From assembly GCA_947476925.1 (NCBI GenBank), contig CANJSF010000005.1:1-64000 (forward strand): a stretch of 64,000 bases of DNA, given 5' to 3'. Under the pieces are notes generated by a model. That model did no database searches. It had not been told where the DNA came from and saw only the letters and a list, made by a program, of their open reading frames with translations. Position numbers and translations under genes: made by a program. Positions 15,773 to 25,856 of the stretch are shown here, piece by piece; position 1 is the stretch's first letter; each line of letters starts with the position of its first letter. Source of the DNA: Rhodospirillaceae bacterium (GTDB lineage: Bacteria; Pseudomonadota; Alphaproteobacteria; Rhodospirillales; Rhodospirillaceae).

Positions 15773-17293
15773 GTGGCAGCCATATCAATTCTCAAAGCCC
15801 TCGCGCTGTTAGCCGAGCGAGACCCCACGCGACCCATTTTGATCGAAGACGAGCGCGTGGTCACGCGCGCTGAATTTGATGCCAGCACCAACCGCTTGGC
15901 GCGCGCCTATGCGGCTATGGGCGTGGAACACGGCGATTTTGTATCGGTGATATTGCCCAACTCAATTGCGTTCTTAGAGGCCATTGCCGCGATTTGGAAA
16001 TTAGGCGCCGTTCCACAACCGCTACCGCCAAAGTTGGCCGCCAAGGAACTTGGCGAGATAATCGCGCTGGCCAAACCAAAACTGATTGTCGGCGACCCGC
16101 CCGTGCGGACAGAAACGTGCGCCATGCTGCCACAGGGTTTCACGCCCGACCCTGCTCTGTCTGATGCAGCGCTGCCCGATGCAATATCCCCGCACTTCAA
16201 AGCTATGGTGTCAGGCGGCAGTACCGGCCGGCCCAAAATCATCGTGGCGGGCAACCCGGGAGAGATTGATCTCGATGCGCCATGCCCGACGATTCAACCC
16301 AACGAGCGCATTTTAGTCACCGGGCCGTTATATCATAACGCGCCGTTTTTTGCGGCGACAACATGTCTATTGTCTGGAGGCTGCGCCGTTTTAACTCAAC
16401 ACTTCGACCCGGAACAAACTCTGCGCCTTATTCAGCGACACAAAATTAATTTTATGACACTCGTGCCGACGATGATGCATCGCATGTGGCGCTTGAGTCA
16501 CGGAGTTAAAAGCAATTACGACTTATCGTCGCTACGCGCAGTCGTGCATAGCGCTGCGCCTTGCCCCATATGGCTTAAAGAGGCTTGGATTGATTGGATT
16601 GGCGCAGAGAAATTGATCGAGGCTTACAGCAATACCGAAGCGCCGGGCTATACGATTATCGGTGGCAAGGAATGGCTAAAGAAGAAAGGTTCAGTTGGCA
16701 AAGTTGATCCGCGGGCGTGCGAAATCAAAATTGTTGGGCCCAACGGCAATACATTGCCGCACAATCAAGTCGGTGAGATTTATATGCGCCCTGCCGTCGG
16801 ACCTGACAGCAGCTACTATTATGGCGAACGCTACTACTACATAGGCGCCGAGCCTAAACAGCTTAAAGGCGGCTGGGACTCCATGGGCGACCTTGGCTAC
16901 TTAGATAGCGACGGATACCTCTTCCTCTGTGATCGCCGCGCCGATGTTATTCTTCGTGGTGGAGCAAACATTTTCCCAGCAGAAGTTGAAGCGGCACTTG
17001 ATGCTCACCCAGCCGTTAAATCGAGTGCAGTGATTGGTTTGCCTGACGAGGACCTAGGCGAGAAAGTCATGGCCATTGTTGAGGTTGAAGAAGATGTGAC
17101 GATTGACGAACTAAAGTCATATCTCCGCAGCCTGTTATCGCCAAACAAGATTCCTGCTTTATTCGAATTTGTGTCCAGCCCCATACGTAATGGCGCGGGC
17201 AAAGTTTGTCGTCGCGATCTTAGGTTGTCATGGCTATCTCGCATGGCCGCTGAAACAAAAATGAATACACTTCACCGCGCACAACTAGGCTAG
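15773..17293 (+). CDS. Adenylate-forming acyl-CoA synthetase/ligase family protein
   Basis: The protein has 506 residues. The AMP-forming signatures are in order: P-loop SGGSTGRPK (147-155), YSNTE (285-289), MGDLG (371-375), DRRADVILRGG (387-397) and the C-terminal lysine in NGAGKVCRR (Lys477), so it looks active. It should adenylate a carboxylate and pass it to CoA, a carrier or an amine; the substrate is unknown. GTG 15773 is chosen because GGAG lies six bases upstream. It sits 45 bp before a condensation-domain gene, and the pair looks co-transcribed. The later codons look more AT-rich than tkt or the downstream genes, hinting at transfer. No carrier-protein domain is present. Confidence 0.88.
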   Translation: MAAISILKALALLAERDPTRPILIEDERVVTRAEFDASTNRLARAYAAMGVEHGDFVSVILPNSIAFLEAIAAIWKLGAVPQPLPPKLAAKELGEIIALAKPKLIVGDPPVRTETCAMLPQGFTPDPALSDAALPDAISPHFKAMVSGGSTGRPKIIVAGNPGEIDLDAPCPTIQPNERILVTGPLYHNAPFFAATTCLLSGGCAVLTQHFDPEQTLRLIQRHKINFMTLVPTMMHRMWRLSHGVKSNYDLSSLRAVVHSAAPCPIWLKEAWIDWIGAEKLIEAYSNTEAPGYTIIGGKEWLKKKGSVGKVDPRACEIKIVGPNGNTLPHNQVGEIYMRPAVGPDSSYYYGERYYYIGAEPKQLKGGWDSMGDLGYLDSDGYLFLCDRRADVILRGGANIFPAEVEAALDAHPAVKSSAVIGLPDEDLGEKVMAIVEVEEDVTIDELKSYLRSLLSPNKIPALFEFVSSPIRNGAGKVCRRDLRLSWLSRMAAETKMNTLHRAQLG

Positions 17294-17338
17294 AATCTAT
17301 TTCTTATTTTATGCACGCGCGATTGGAGTTATCTAATA

Positions 17339-18685
17339 ATGTCTACCGGCACTGTCGCCCTTGCGGCGACCGAAAAAGGCACCGTCGCCAAGCATACCCA
17401 ACACTATCTTGATGTAGTCGATAAGTACCGAAGCGATCCACTTCGGAGCTACCATCAACATCACTTGACGATAAATTTTGCAATTGAAGGACCCACCGAC
17501 GCGGCGAAACTTAAAGCGGCCGTCACCAAACTTGCTACAGCCAATCCCGCGTTGCGATCTTATTTTCAGGGGCGGCAGAACGACTGGACTCAGTGTTTTG
17601 CGAAACCGGAAGAAACGGGAGCCTTTTCACATCAAAAATTCACGGATCCGTCTATCGATTGGAAGAAAATATCGCGCGAAGCCGTCGACTGCCTGAACGA
17701 CGAGTCATTCGACGTCACTCGCCCCCCTCTCTTCAACGTCATTTTGCTCGAGTTCCAAACGATCTCGATTATTTTGACGAAGTGGCACCATATCGTATGT
17801 GATGGATGGGGCATTCTCGTCGCGTTGAACCATCTGTTGAGCTTCTACGAGGCCGAATTTAATGACCAACCAGCAGCGATACCCCAATTACTGCTGGATG
17901 ATTACCTTTCGATAGCTCGGCAGCAGAACAGTTGGCTGGAATCATCCGACGGCAAGAAAAAGTTAAACTGGTGGCAGAGTTATCTCCGCGACCATCCCTT
18001 CATGCAATCCCCTCTCGCGGAACGCCCTCAAGGCTTTTTGGGCGTATGCTCAGATCAACTTTCGGTGCAGCATTCGGCGGCACTTTTCCAAACGGCTGAA
18101 GCTGGCGGCATTCACGCGAGCTATATTGTGCTTGCCGCATTTCTGAGAGGCCTCCAAAAGCTCCTGGCATTAGACGACATTCTAGTCACTTTCGTGAAAG
18201 CAAACCGTGACCAGAGTACCGGTGGGATTATCGCCAATTTTGCCGATTGGGTGATGGTACGTCATCGACTGGAAGCATCGAACTCGCTTCAAACGATTGC
18301 GGCGCGCACGCAAAAAGATGTCAACGAAGCTAAGGCGCAGTATTTACCCTATTGGCATATCGTTCAGGAGTTATGTCCGTCCCAGTATTTTAAAGATTTT
18401 GGCATTACCCCGTATTCCTTCGATTTCGTTCCGCCGCTGCAGCCGAAAGTTGATGTCGGCGGTAAGATAAAATTTTCCTTCCTCCATGAACTCGACGCAA
18501 TTCCTTACCGCCTCGTCGCAACTGACATTTTTTGCAGAATGAGCATGCACACCTATGAGGGCGATAGCGGACCGCGGATCAATATTGATCTCATTCACCA
18601 CTCGGGGTTTGTCCCTAAAGAGCAAGTTCAAATTGTTCTAGATGCGATGAAGGGTGAATTGGCGAAAACTCTCAGCACTCAGTAA
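17339..18685 (+). CDS. Free-standing NRPS-type condensation domain protein
   Basis: The protein has 448 residues and no other domain. The catalytic HHxxxDG motif is complete as HHIVCDGWG (150-158), and a later GGIIANFADWVMVRHRL block corresponds to the conserved GxFxNxxxxR region of condensation/CoA-acyltransferase folds. Such enzymes join an activated acyl group to an amine or alcohol. It lies between an adenylating ligase and a glutathione S-transferase, and no carrier protein is visible. Base use is visibly more AT-rich than in the genes further right. The pair could make a small acyl conjugate; the substrates cannot be read from sequence. Confidence 0.8.
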   Translation: MSTGTVALAATEKGTVAKHTQHYLDVVDKYRSDPLRSYHQHHLTINFAIEGPTDAAKLKAAVTKLATANPALRSYFQGRQNDWTQCFAKPEETGAFSHQKFTDPSIDWKKISREAVDCLNDESFDVTRPPLFNVILLEFQTISIILTKWHHIVCDGWGILVALNHLLSFYEAEFNDQPAAIPQLLLDDYLSIARQQNSWLESSDGKKKLNWWQSYLRDHPFMQSPLAERPQGFLGVCSDQLSVQHSAALFQTAEAGGIHASYIVLAAFLRGLQKLLALDDILVTFVKANRDQSTGGIIANFADWVMVRHRLEASNSLQTIAARTQKDVNEAKAQYLPYWHIVQELCPSQYFKDFGITPYSFDFVPPLQPKVDVGGKIKFSFLHELDAIPYRLVATDIFCRMSMHTYEGDSGPRINIDLIHHSGFVPKEQVQIVLDAMKGELAKTLSTQ

Positions 18686-18706
18686 CATCAGCACAAGAGC
18701 TAACCC

Positions 18707-19345
18707 ATGCTCAAAATCTACGGTCGGGCGACGTCGTACAACGTTCAAAAAGTCATGTGGTTGGTGGCCGAGTTGGGATTGCCTCATCAACGCATCGATG
18801 TGGGCGGGAAATTTGGCGGGTTAGACACGCCAGAGTTTTTGGCCATGAACCCCAATGGTAAGATTCCCGTGATCGATGACGGCGGTGTGATTGTTTGGGA
18901 ATCAAACGCCATCGTTCGCTATCTTGCCGCCAAGTATAGCCTGGGCCAATGGTGCCCGGCCGACGCTGGCCAGCGCGCACAGGCCGACCAATGGATGACG
19001 TGGGCCTCGGGTGAGTTGCATGCCGGAGTAATTGGTGTGTTCTGGAACTTCTTCCGAACCAAAGAGGCCAATCGCGATTGGGCTTTGATTCGCACGTGTG
19101 AACAAAAGTGTGTCACCGAGTATGCATTGTTAGAACGTCGGCTGACATCCCAACCTCACTTATCAGGCGATCACCTCACCATGGGTGACATTCCAGCGGC
19201 CGGCACGCTGTATCGCTATTTTACGATGGATATACAGCGGCCGAACCTGCCCAATGTGGAAGCGTGGTACCAACGCTTGTCCCAACGGCCCGCTTATCGC
19301 GAGCACGTGATGGTCCCCTATGCGGAACTCAAAGACACGCTCTGA
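18707..19345 (+). CDS. Glutathione S-transferase family protein
   Basis: The protein has 212 residues. The N-terminal thioredoxin-fold domain has the glutathione-binding NPNGKIPVI with its cis-proline and the WESNAIVRYL block; the C-terminal half is helical. Ser/Tyr candidates near TSYNVQKV occupy the usual catalytic region. It starts 21 bp after the condensation-domain gene on the same strand and may be part of that transcript, although its base use is more like the chromosome average. The electrophilic substrate is unknown. It converges on a DUF1772 gene with 13 bp between. Confidence 0.9.
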   Translation: MLKIYGRATSYNVQKVMWLVAELGLPHQRIDVGGKFGGLDTPEFLAMNPNGKIPVIDDGGVIVWESNAIVRYLAAKYSLGQWCPADAGQRAQADQWMTWASGELHAGVIGVFWNFFRTKEANRDWALIRTCEQKCVTEYALLERRLTSQPHLSGDHLTMGDIPAAGTLYRYFTMDIQRPNLPNVEAWYQRLSQRPAYREHVMVPYAELKDTL

Positions 19346-19358
19346 ACATCGCTCTTTT

Positions 19359-19793
19359 TCAAGCGGCCATGAATGCGATCGCAAAAGCGACAACAGCCAA
19401 AGCTCCTAGGCCGCTGCGAATTGCGTGGAGCCCGCCCCATTTCAGAATCAAGGCGCGCGAGCTAGGGCCCGCCTGATCTGGCGCCATCGCGTTGAGCTGA
19501 TGGTTGACGGGCATGATGATCAACAGAGTATATGGCCAGTTGGCCAACATAAGCGCCGCACCTAAAATCCACAGCCACTGGCCGTTTGCGAAATAAGCGG
19601 CGCCCCCCGCCACGCCGCCCAGCACCGCCAGCGTCGCCTGCAGTGCAAAGCCCCTGGCGTAGCTTGGCTTCCATTGTGCCAGCAGCGCGCGATCATCAAG
19701 GCCAAGGCGTGCAGGCTGTTCGGCAATATTGATATAAATGGCCGCGCCAGTGAACAGTGCCGCGATGATAAGTGCGAGAACACCTAGAAGCAT
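19359..19793 (-). CDS. DUF1772 family membrane protein (anthrone-oxygenase-like)
   Basis: The protein has 144 residues with four predicted membrane helices. PVNHQLNAM and the hydrophobic start with [14 protein letters not shown] fit the DUF1772/anthrone oxygenase-like family. Most bacterial members have no tested function. AAGGAG precedes the ATG. It lies 23 bp after the large diguanylate cyclase gene on the same strand, so the two are probably co-transcribed. Confidence 0.8.
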   Translation of the reverse strand: MLLGVLALIIAALFTGAAIYINIAEQPARLGLDDRALLAQWKPSYARGFALQATLAVLGGVAGGAAYFANGQWLWILGAALMLANWPYTLLIIMPVNHQLNAMAPDQAGPSSRALILKWGGLHAIRSGLGALAVVAFAIAFMAA

Positions 19794-19816
19794 TCGTAAC
19801 TCCTTACATTTGGAAT

Positions 19817-22318
19817 TTAAAACCGTGCTTCCGCCTCAGCCTCAAGTTCAGGTCGCCAGATTTGGTAGTTGGCTTTGCCGTGACGTTTGGCGTGATACAT
19901 CGCCACATCGGCATTGTGTAACAACTGCTGAGCATCGCCGGCTTGAGATGGGAAAAGCGAAATGCCGATAGATGCCGAGACGTGGCCTTCTCTGCCCGCC
20001 AAGTCAAAGGGCTGCGTAAGTGATGTTAGAATGCGCGACGCCACAAGCTTGGCGCCATCCAAGCTGTCGAGCAGCGGCATAATGACGGTAAACTCGTCGC
20101 CACCCAAGCGCGCCACCGTATCTGATTCGCGAACTGATTTATTCAGCCGTTCGGCGGTGGCCTTCAGCAACAAATCCCCGGCGTCGTGGCCCAGCGTATC
20201 GTTAATGGCTTTGAAGCCATCAAGGTCGATGAACATCAGGCCAACAATTGACTTACCGCGTCGGCCTTCCAGCACCACGCGCTGCAAGCGATCGTTAAAC
20301 AGCGTGCGGTTGGGCAACCCGGTCAACTGATCGTAATTGGCCTTGAACAGAATTTTCTCATCTTCAAGCTTACGTGACGTGATGTCCGACACAATCGCTG
20401 CATACTGCTGCGTGCGGCCTTGATCATCACGAATGACCGACAATCCCACGCGCCAGGCTTGGCGCTTGCCTGCTTTGTCGGTGATCCATTGTTCCCATTC
20501 TGTCTGACGTTCTCTTTGCAGAGCGTCCATAGCATCGCGGTACACTTTGGCGTCGACCATCAGCAAATCACTGAGTTGCTGACCAATGAACTCGCCTGTG
20601 GGCACACTTGCAAGGCGTGAAAACGCCGGGTTTGATTTCATGACGCGCCCGCGCGCATCGGCAACACAGAGGCCTTCAGACGACTGTTCAAATACCGCTG
20701 CCGCCACGCGCTGCTCGGCGGCGATGCGTTTGCGCTCGGTGACATCGCGCACCGTTAACACATAACCCAACACCTTGCGGGCCTCGGTGATGGGCGAGAT
20801 AACATATGCCGCATCGAACGATGCGCCATCGGTGCGCGCCAAATTGACTTCGATATCGGTATGAAACGGGCCGCTGGCCAGCTGCGCTTTCAATGGCACT
20901 GGCTGGCCTGCGCGCACATGGCCTGCACCGTACAAAAACACGCGCTCAAGCGACAGGCCCGTCATGGCGCTGGCGGCACGGTCAAACAATTCACCTGCGG
21001 CTGGGTTTGCGGTTTTAATTCGGCCGTCCAAATCGACCGCAATCATGCCATCAGACGTCGATTCTAAAATTTGCTGGCTTTGCCGCGACAGGTCCTGAAT
21101 TTCGCGGGTTTGTGTGGCCACTTCCTTGGCCAATTTTTCTGCATACGTACGCTGGGCAACTTCAGCCGCCTTACGCGCGCTGGCATCGCGCACCACAACC
21201 GTGAACAAGGATCCCAAGCCATGCTGCATGGTGGTGACAGTAATCTCGGCTGGGAATTTTGAATTGTCGTTGCGCACACCATCGACGTCGCGGGTTTTAC
21301 CCAGCATCGTTGCGGGGAACTCGATAGACTCGCGGCCCAGCACCGACACGGTTACAACCACACCCTTTTCGTCGGTCCATTGCGGCAGGATCTTGGTCAA
21401 TGGTTTGTCGGTGAGTTGCTTAGCGGTGTATCCAAATAAGATATGAACCGCAGCGTTGACCGATTGAATGAGCCCGCGCTCGTCGACCGAAATCACGCCA
21501 TCAGCCACGGCATCGACAATGGCTTGCAGTCGCTGTCCGCCCGACCGTAACGTCTCGACGGCAATCACACGCTGAGTGATATCGCGCAGCAGCACCGCAT
21601 GCGGTCCTTTTGGGCCTAACGCGCGCACCCAAAGCTCGGCATCAAACACTTGGCCATGCACGTCCTTCAGTTTGATGATCTCAGCATTGGACTGCCCGGA
21701 GAGTTTCACCAATTCTTTGTGCCCGCGTTTAAACTGCGGCGCATAGTCAGAGTGAACAAAATCGATAAATGAGCGTCCCAGCACATCGCGCGGGTCATCC
21801 ATCGACAGCAATCCACGCGCGGCGGCATTGACGTGCAAAATTGAAGCGGCGTCGATAAGGCACATGGCTTCCGCCGCAGTTTCAGCGAGGTGTTGAAACT
21901 TCGCGTCATCGGCTAGAAGACGTTGAGCGCGCGCCGACGCTTTGGTGCTCGGCGTCGCCACGATCAGAATTTTGGCCTGCGATCCGCTGCCCCCCAGCGC
22001 ATGCGCGCTGACATCAAATGCACTGGCTCGGCCGTCGAACGAGAGCAACGTGATGGCCTTGGGCTGAGAGCCCTTGGCGAGCGCGACCAAACTGCGTGCG
22101 ATCTTTTTGACCCAGGGGCCTGCCACGTGCTGACGAAACGCGCGACCAACCGGCGTGCCCAGGCCGCGATAGCCCAGCAAGTGGCGCCCGGCCTCGTTGA
22201 TGGCGATGATATTTTGGCCCCGGCACTCGCACACGAGGCCGCCGACTAAAGCCGCGAGCGGGCCTTCAGCCAATGAGGTGGCGGACGATGCGCGTTTTTT
22301 TCGTGACGCTGGGGGCAT
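19817..22318 (-). CDS. Multi-PAS diguanylate cyclase
   Basis: The protein has 833 residues and no membrane segment. Several PAS-type sensor blocks (for example [46 protein letters not shown] and [21 protein letters not shown]) occupy roughly residues 20-640. A short coiled coil and a GGDEF domain (about 660-820) follow. The GGDEF signature is intact at 739-743, the metal-binding [12 protein letters not shown] is intact, and a product-inhibition RxxD (RESD) stands just before it, so it should make c-di-GMP. There is no EAL domain. The PAS arrangement suggests sensing of a cytoplasmic redox state or ligand, which is inference. Confidence 0.92.
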   Translation of the reverse strand: MPPASRKKRASSATSLAEGPLAALVGGLVCECRGQNIIAINEAGRHLLGYRGLGTPVGRAFRQHVAGPWVKKIARSLVALAKGSQPKAITLLSFDGRASAFDVSAHALGGSGSQAKILIVATPSTKASARAQRLLADDAKFQHLAETAAEAMCLIDAASILHVNAAARGLLSMDDPRDVLGRSFIDFVHSDYAPQFKRGHKELVKLSGQSNAEIIKLKDVHGQVFDAELWVRALGPKGPHAVLLRDITQRVIAVETLRSGGQRLQAIVDAVADGVISVDERGLIQSVNAAVHILFGYTAKQLTDKPLTKILPQWTDEKGVVVTVSVLGRESIEFPATMLGKTRDVDGVRNDNSKFPAEITVTTMQHGLGSLFTVVVRDASARKAAEVAQRTYAEKLAKEVATQTREIQDLSRQSQQILESTSDGMIAVDLDGRIKTANPAAGELFDRAASAMTGLSLERVFLYGAGHVRAGQPVPLKAQLASGPFHTDIEVNLARTDGASFDAAYVISPITEARKVLGYVLTVRDVTERKRIAAEQRVAAAVFEQSSEGLCVADARGRVMKSNPAFSRLASVPTGEFIGQQLSDLLMVDAKVYRDAMDALQRERQTEWEQWITDKAGKRQAWRVGLSVIRDDQGRTQQYAAIVSDITSRKLEDEKILFKANYDQLTGLPNRTLFNDRLQRVVLEGRRGKSIVGLMFIDLDGFKAINDTLGHDAGDLLLKATAERLNKSVRESDTVARLGGDEFTVIMPLLDSLDGAKLVASRILTSLTQPFDLAGREGHVSASIGISLFPSQAGDAQQLLHNADVAMYHAKRHGKANYQIWRPELEAEAEARF

Positions 22319-22432
22319 TCATACAACACAAACAACTGCCTCGTGTTTTAGCAGTTATCGCACTGTTGAACATGAGGAATTCGACCCCAAACATCCCATT
22401 CATAGCTTCGAGTCTGGACGATTGAACGAGGT

Positions 22433-23059
22433 TTAGGGCCATTTCTTAACGGCGCGAATGGCCAACAGAACGGCCAAAATTGCCCCGTAAAGTGCCGGTT
22501 CTTGGTACCCGGCTTTTAGCATCATGATGTAGTGAATGATGGCCGCAATGGTGGTGAAGTAAATGACCCGGTGCATTCGCCGCCAGTTCTTCGCCCCCAT
22601 GCGCTTGACCATGCCAGCCGTCGAAGTGATCGCCAGAGGAATAAGTGTGAGAAACGCCCCCATCCCCACGGTGATGTAAACCCGCTTTAAGATGTCGGCC
22701 CAAATCGCGCGCCAATCGAAAAAGCGATCGAGACCCACATACGCGCTGAGGTGCAGACACACATAAAAGAACGCAAACAGCCCCAGCATGCGGCGAACAC
22801 GAGCAATTTCTGTCCAGCCCGTGACCAACCGGATGGGCGTCACGGCCAGCCCAATCAGCAAAAACCGCAGCGCCCAATCGCCGTTGTAACGAATCAATTT
22901 CTCGATGGGGTTAGCCCCCAAGCCATTATTCAGCGCCAGCCACCCCAGCCACAGCACGGGCAAACAACTGATCGTAAAGACGACAGGCTTTAACAATCGG
23001 CGAACAATCGTGGACCAATCAATGGGGGCTTTGGGGGCGGCGGTAATGGCGTCGGTCAT
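22433..23059 (-). CDS. msrQ: Heme-binding membrane subunit of methionine sulfoxide reductase (MsrQ)
   Basis: The protein has 208 residues with six predicted membrane helices in the ferric-reductase-like fold. Diagnostic blocks are YNGDWALRFLLIGLAVTPIR, RRMLGLFAFFYVCLHLSAYVGLD (with a probable heme His), KRVYITVGM and WRRMHRVIYFTT (another heme His). MsrQ passes electrons from the quinone pool to periplasmic MsrP, which repairs methionine sulfoxide. MsrP is encoded about 8 kb away on the same strand rather than next door. The ribosome site is weak. Confidence 0.92.
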   Translation of the reverse strand: MTDAITAAPKAPIDWSTIVRRLLKPVVFTISCLPVLWLGWLALNNGLGANPIEKLIRYNGDWALRFLLIGLAVTPIRLVTGWTEIARVRRMLGLFAFFYVCLHLSAYVGLDRFFDWRAIWADILKRVYITVGMGAFLTLIPLAITSTAGMVKRMGAKNWRRMHRVIYFTTIAAIIHYIMMLKAGYQEPALYGAILAVLLAIRAVKKWP

Positions 23060-23249
23060 AAGTTCACTTCATGATATTGGGCGGGCCAGAGCACTAATCG
23101 ATTGCAGGGGTGACTTTCACCTCACCGATGCGTGATCTCACGCGCACGTGTGATCGTATCAGGAAGCAATCACATCTGCGATTAGGCTTGTGGCAAGGGG
23201 TCAGGTCCATGCACAGTAGGCCTAGCGAGCGCCTGGGGGGATGAATCGG

Positions 23250-24578
23250 ATGACAACAATCGACACGACGGCCAAAAAATTTGGGCCTGTTTGGCTGTCC
23301 CCCGGCATTAGCGTCGGCAACATGTGGACGCTGCTCTATGCGGCATTCTTCACCATCGGCCTGCTGACATTCGTCGGCGTGGGCACGCCCTATGTGCTCA
23401 ATGTCGTTTTGAAAATCCCGCAAGACCAACAAGGTGTCGTCAGCGGCAACTTGGTGCTGTGGACCGAGATCACCTCGATCTTGATGTTTGGGCCTATTGG
23501 CCTGTTAGTCGACCGGTTTGGCCGAAGGGCTTTATTCTCGGGCGGCTTCCTGCTCATGGGGCTCGGGTATGCCCTTTATCCGCATGCGGCATCCATTGGC
23601 GAATTGACAATCTTCCGCATCATCTATGCGCTGGGGGTGGCCACCGCCACCGGCGCGCTGGCGACTGTCGTCACCGATTATCCACAAGAAGCCACGCGCG
23701 GTAAGGCCGTGGCGATTGTCGGGCTGATGAACGGCTTGGGTGTAGCGATCTTGAACATTGTATTGGGCGGCGTGCCAAAGCGCTTTTCTGCTGCCGGTTT
23801 TGACGATGCCACCGCCGGCGAATACACACACTTCATCGTGGCAGGCCTGTGCTTTTTAGCGGCAATCGTCGTTGCCATTGGCCTGAAAGGCGGCACACCC
23901 ATTAAAGTCGAAGACCGCCAGCCGCCCTTGGACCTTGCTCGCAGCGCGTTACGCGCGGCCCTTAATCCGCGCATCGCATTGTCATACAGCGCTGCATTCA
24001 TCGCGCGCGGCGATTTGGTGATTCTGGGTACGTTTCTGACGTTGTGGGCCACTCAAGCGGGTGTGGCCAGCGGCATGGACTTCCCCGACGCGAGCAAAGC
24101 CGGAACTCGCATTTTCGTCATCGCACAATCGGCGGCTTTGCTGTGGATTGGAGCAGTTGTGTTCTTGCTCGACCGTGCCAATCGCGTGACAGCATTGGCC
24201 GTCTGCATGGGCCTGGCGGCAGCCGGATACTTAGGCATGGGCTTTGTCGATAATCCTCTCGCAAAAATCGATCTGCCGCTTATCGCGCTATTAGGCATTG
24301 GCCAAATTAGCGCCTTCCTTGGGTCTCAGGCCCTCCTCGGGCAAGAAGCGCCGGTGGCGCAACGTGGTGCAGTGACGGGGGGGTTCAACACCGCTGGTGC
24401 GTTGGGGATTTTGTTTTGCTCCAGCGTCGGGGGCTATTTGTATGACGCGGTCAGTCCTAAAGCCCCATTCCTATTAATCGGCGCATTGAATGGCGTGGTG
24501 TTCGTGTTTGCAGTCATTGTACGACGCCTGTCCCCTGGCCGCATGCCGGGCGAAGGGCCTGCACCGTCGCTCCACTAA
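23250..24578 (+). CDS. Major facilitator superfamily transporter
   Basis: The protein has 442 residues and twelve hydrophobic segments. The loop 2-3 MFS motif appears as GPIGLLVDRFGRRALFSGG, and a related LLDRANRVTALAV falls at the start of the second half. The substrate cannot be inferred. ATG 23250 is preferred because GGGGGA lies eight bases upstream; an ATG nine bases earlier sits directly against that site. It is the first gene of the block that separates msrQ from msrP, divergent from msrQ. Confidence 0.88.
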   Translation: MTTIDTTAKKFGPVWLSPGISVGNMWTLLYAAFFTIGLLTFVGVGTPYVLNVVLKIPQDQQGVVSGNLVLWTEITSILMFGPIGLLVDRFGRRALFSGGFLLMGLGYALYPHAASIGELTIFRIIYALGVATATGALATVVTDYPQEATRGKAVAIVGLMNGLGVAILNIVLGGVPKRFSAAGFDDATAGEYTHFIVAGLCFLAAIVVAIGLKGGTPIKVEDRQPPLDLARSALRAALNPRIALSYSAAFIARGDLVILGTFLTLWATQAGVASGMDFPDASKAGTRIFVIAQSAALLWIGAVVFLLDRANRVTALAVCMGLAAAGYLGMGFVDNPLAKIDLPLIALLGIGQISAFLGSQALLGQEAPVAQRGAVTGGFNTAGALGILFCSSVGGYLYDAVSPKAPFLLIGALNGVVFVFAVIVRRLSPGRMPGEGPAPSLH

Positions 24579-24667
24579 GCGGACGGCGCCGCTGAGCCCC
24601 CATTGGCCCTGGCGACAGTGGTGTGAAACACTCCTTCCTCAATCACGCGCTAGGGGGAGAGACCGTT

Positions 24668-25642
24668 ATGATCAACCGTCCGCCAATGTTGTCTGACTTC
24701 GTGCCGGCGCGCCGCGAGGCCCTGAAAGCGGGTGTGGCCACTGCCGCCGCGTTTGGTGCCAGTGCTTGGGCGATGCCCTCGCCCGCAGCGGCAAAAACGG
24801 CCGTCGACTTCATGGATCCAAAAACCAATTTACTCACGCTGTTGAAGTTGCAGGCCGACTTGTCGGGGAAAGACAGCATCAGCGGTTTTCCCGGCGAAGC
24901 CTGGGTGTGGATGAACGGCCAAGGCAACACCAAGGTGTTCAAAACATACGGCATTGGTGCCAGCCGTCTCGAAGACATGGGCGATGGCACATGGCGGTTT
25001 TATCACCGTGAGGTCTTGTATTATTGCGACCCCAAAACCGGCGAGATCATCAACGAGTGGACCAACCCCTTCACCAAAAAGCGCGTCGAGGTGCTACACA
25101 TCCTCAACGACCCTGTGAACCGCATTTATAAGCTCAAAGGTGGACTGATCGATCCGCCTTTCCCGCACCAAATCGTCGGCGACCGCATCGTGTTCCAGCT
25201 CGACGTCCTGCGCTCGACCGAGAAAAACCCGATCACGCGCGCCGAGTACCCGCTGCAATCCCAACAAGACCTCTATCAGTCGGGCGAGTTGTGGGCGATC
25301 TCGGGCAGCGTGAAAGAAGTGAGCAACCCTAAAGTCGCATCGGCCGAGAACCACACCGCGTGGGCCCGCGTTGGCATGTGGCTGCCATTCATGGAAATGG
25401 CCGACCGCCAGGGCGTGATGATTTATCACTCGCAGTCGTTCAAGTTCAAAGAGGGCGTTTCGCAAATACCGAAAGCCATTCGCGAATACACCGAGAAAAA
25501 CTACCCGCAGTACTTGGAAGCACCCAAAGTTTGGAAAGACCTGCGCGAGAACGAGAACACTTGGACTTACGCGATGAAAGTGATGAAGGAAAAAGAAGCC
25601 GCCGGGAAACGCAAACCCGACGGCTCGATTTTCGGCCTCTGA
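24668..25642 (+). CDS. Tat-exported DUF1838 family protein
   Basis: The protein has 324 residues. A twin-arginine signal (RREALKAGVATAAAFG, cleavage near PAAA) precedes a DUF1838-type body with YCDPKTGEIINEWTNPFT and GMWLPFMEMADRQGVMIYHSQSFK. The biochemical function is unknown; the family is common in proteobacteria that degrade aromatics or steroids. GGGGGAGA lies before ATG 24668. A strong bidirectional terminator follows 17 bp after the stop. It comes about 90 bp after the MFS gene on the same strand and may share its transcript. Confidence 0.85.
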   Translation: MINRPPMLSDFVPARREALKAGVATAAAFGASAWAMPSPAAAKTAVDFMDPKTNLLTLLKLQADLSGKDSISGFPGEAWVWMNGQGNTKVFKTYGIGASRLEDMGDGTWRFYHREVLYYCDPKTGEIINEWTNPFTKKRVEVLHILNDPVNRIYKLKGGLIDPPFPHQIVGDRIVFQLDVLRSTEKNPITRAEYPLQSQQDLYQSGELWAISGSVKEVSNPKVASAENHTAWARVGMWLPFMEMADRQGVMIYHSQSFKFKEGVSQIPKAIREYTEKNYPQYLEAPKVWKDLRENENTWTYAMKVMKEKEAAGKRKPDGSIFGL

Positions 25643-25659
25643 CGCTGTAGCCTGCGACG

Positions 25660-25690
25660 AAAAAAGGGCCCGCTCTCTGGGCCCTTTTTT
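25660..25690 (+). terminator. Rho-independent terminator (bidirectional)
   Basis: A perfect GGGCCC stem with a 7-base loop is flanked by six A on the left and six T on the right. It works in either direction: it ends the DUF1838 transcript and could also stop leftward transcripts arriving from the DUF2189 gene. Confidence 0.92.
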
Positions 25691-25724
25691 GTTGCGATGG
25701 TGCGGGGTTTGCAAGATGGCCTGA

Positions 25725-25749
25725 CCAGTAAATATCGGTTTTTTACTGG
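25725..25749. repeat. Small inverted repeat downstream of terminator
   Basis: CCAGTAAA and TTTACTGG form an 8-bp stem with a 9-base loop rich in T. It lies in the convergent gap after the main terminator and may be a second terminator for leftward transcripts. Confidence 0.4.
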
Positions 25750-25856
25750 GCGACTTTTCCCCAAATCCTTTGCGATCAAGGCCTTCGCCGCCCTTGTTCA
25801 ACGAGGGAACTGGTTACTGGTCTGTAACCTCTTGAACTCGGCTGGTTATACCGACA

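Noticed and set aside
25094-25801. Long leftward frame across DUF1838 and the terminator
   Set aside because: It crosses a strong terminator and is antisense to a recognised gene. The sequence is low in motif content.
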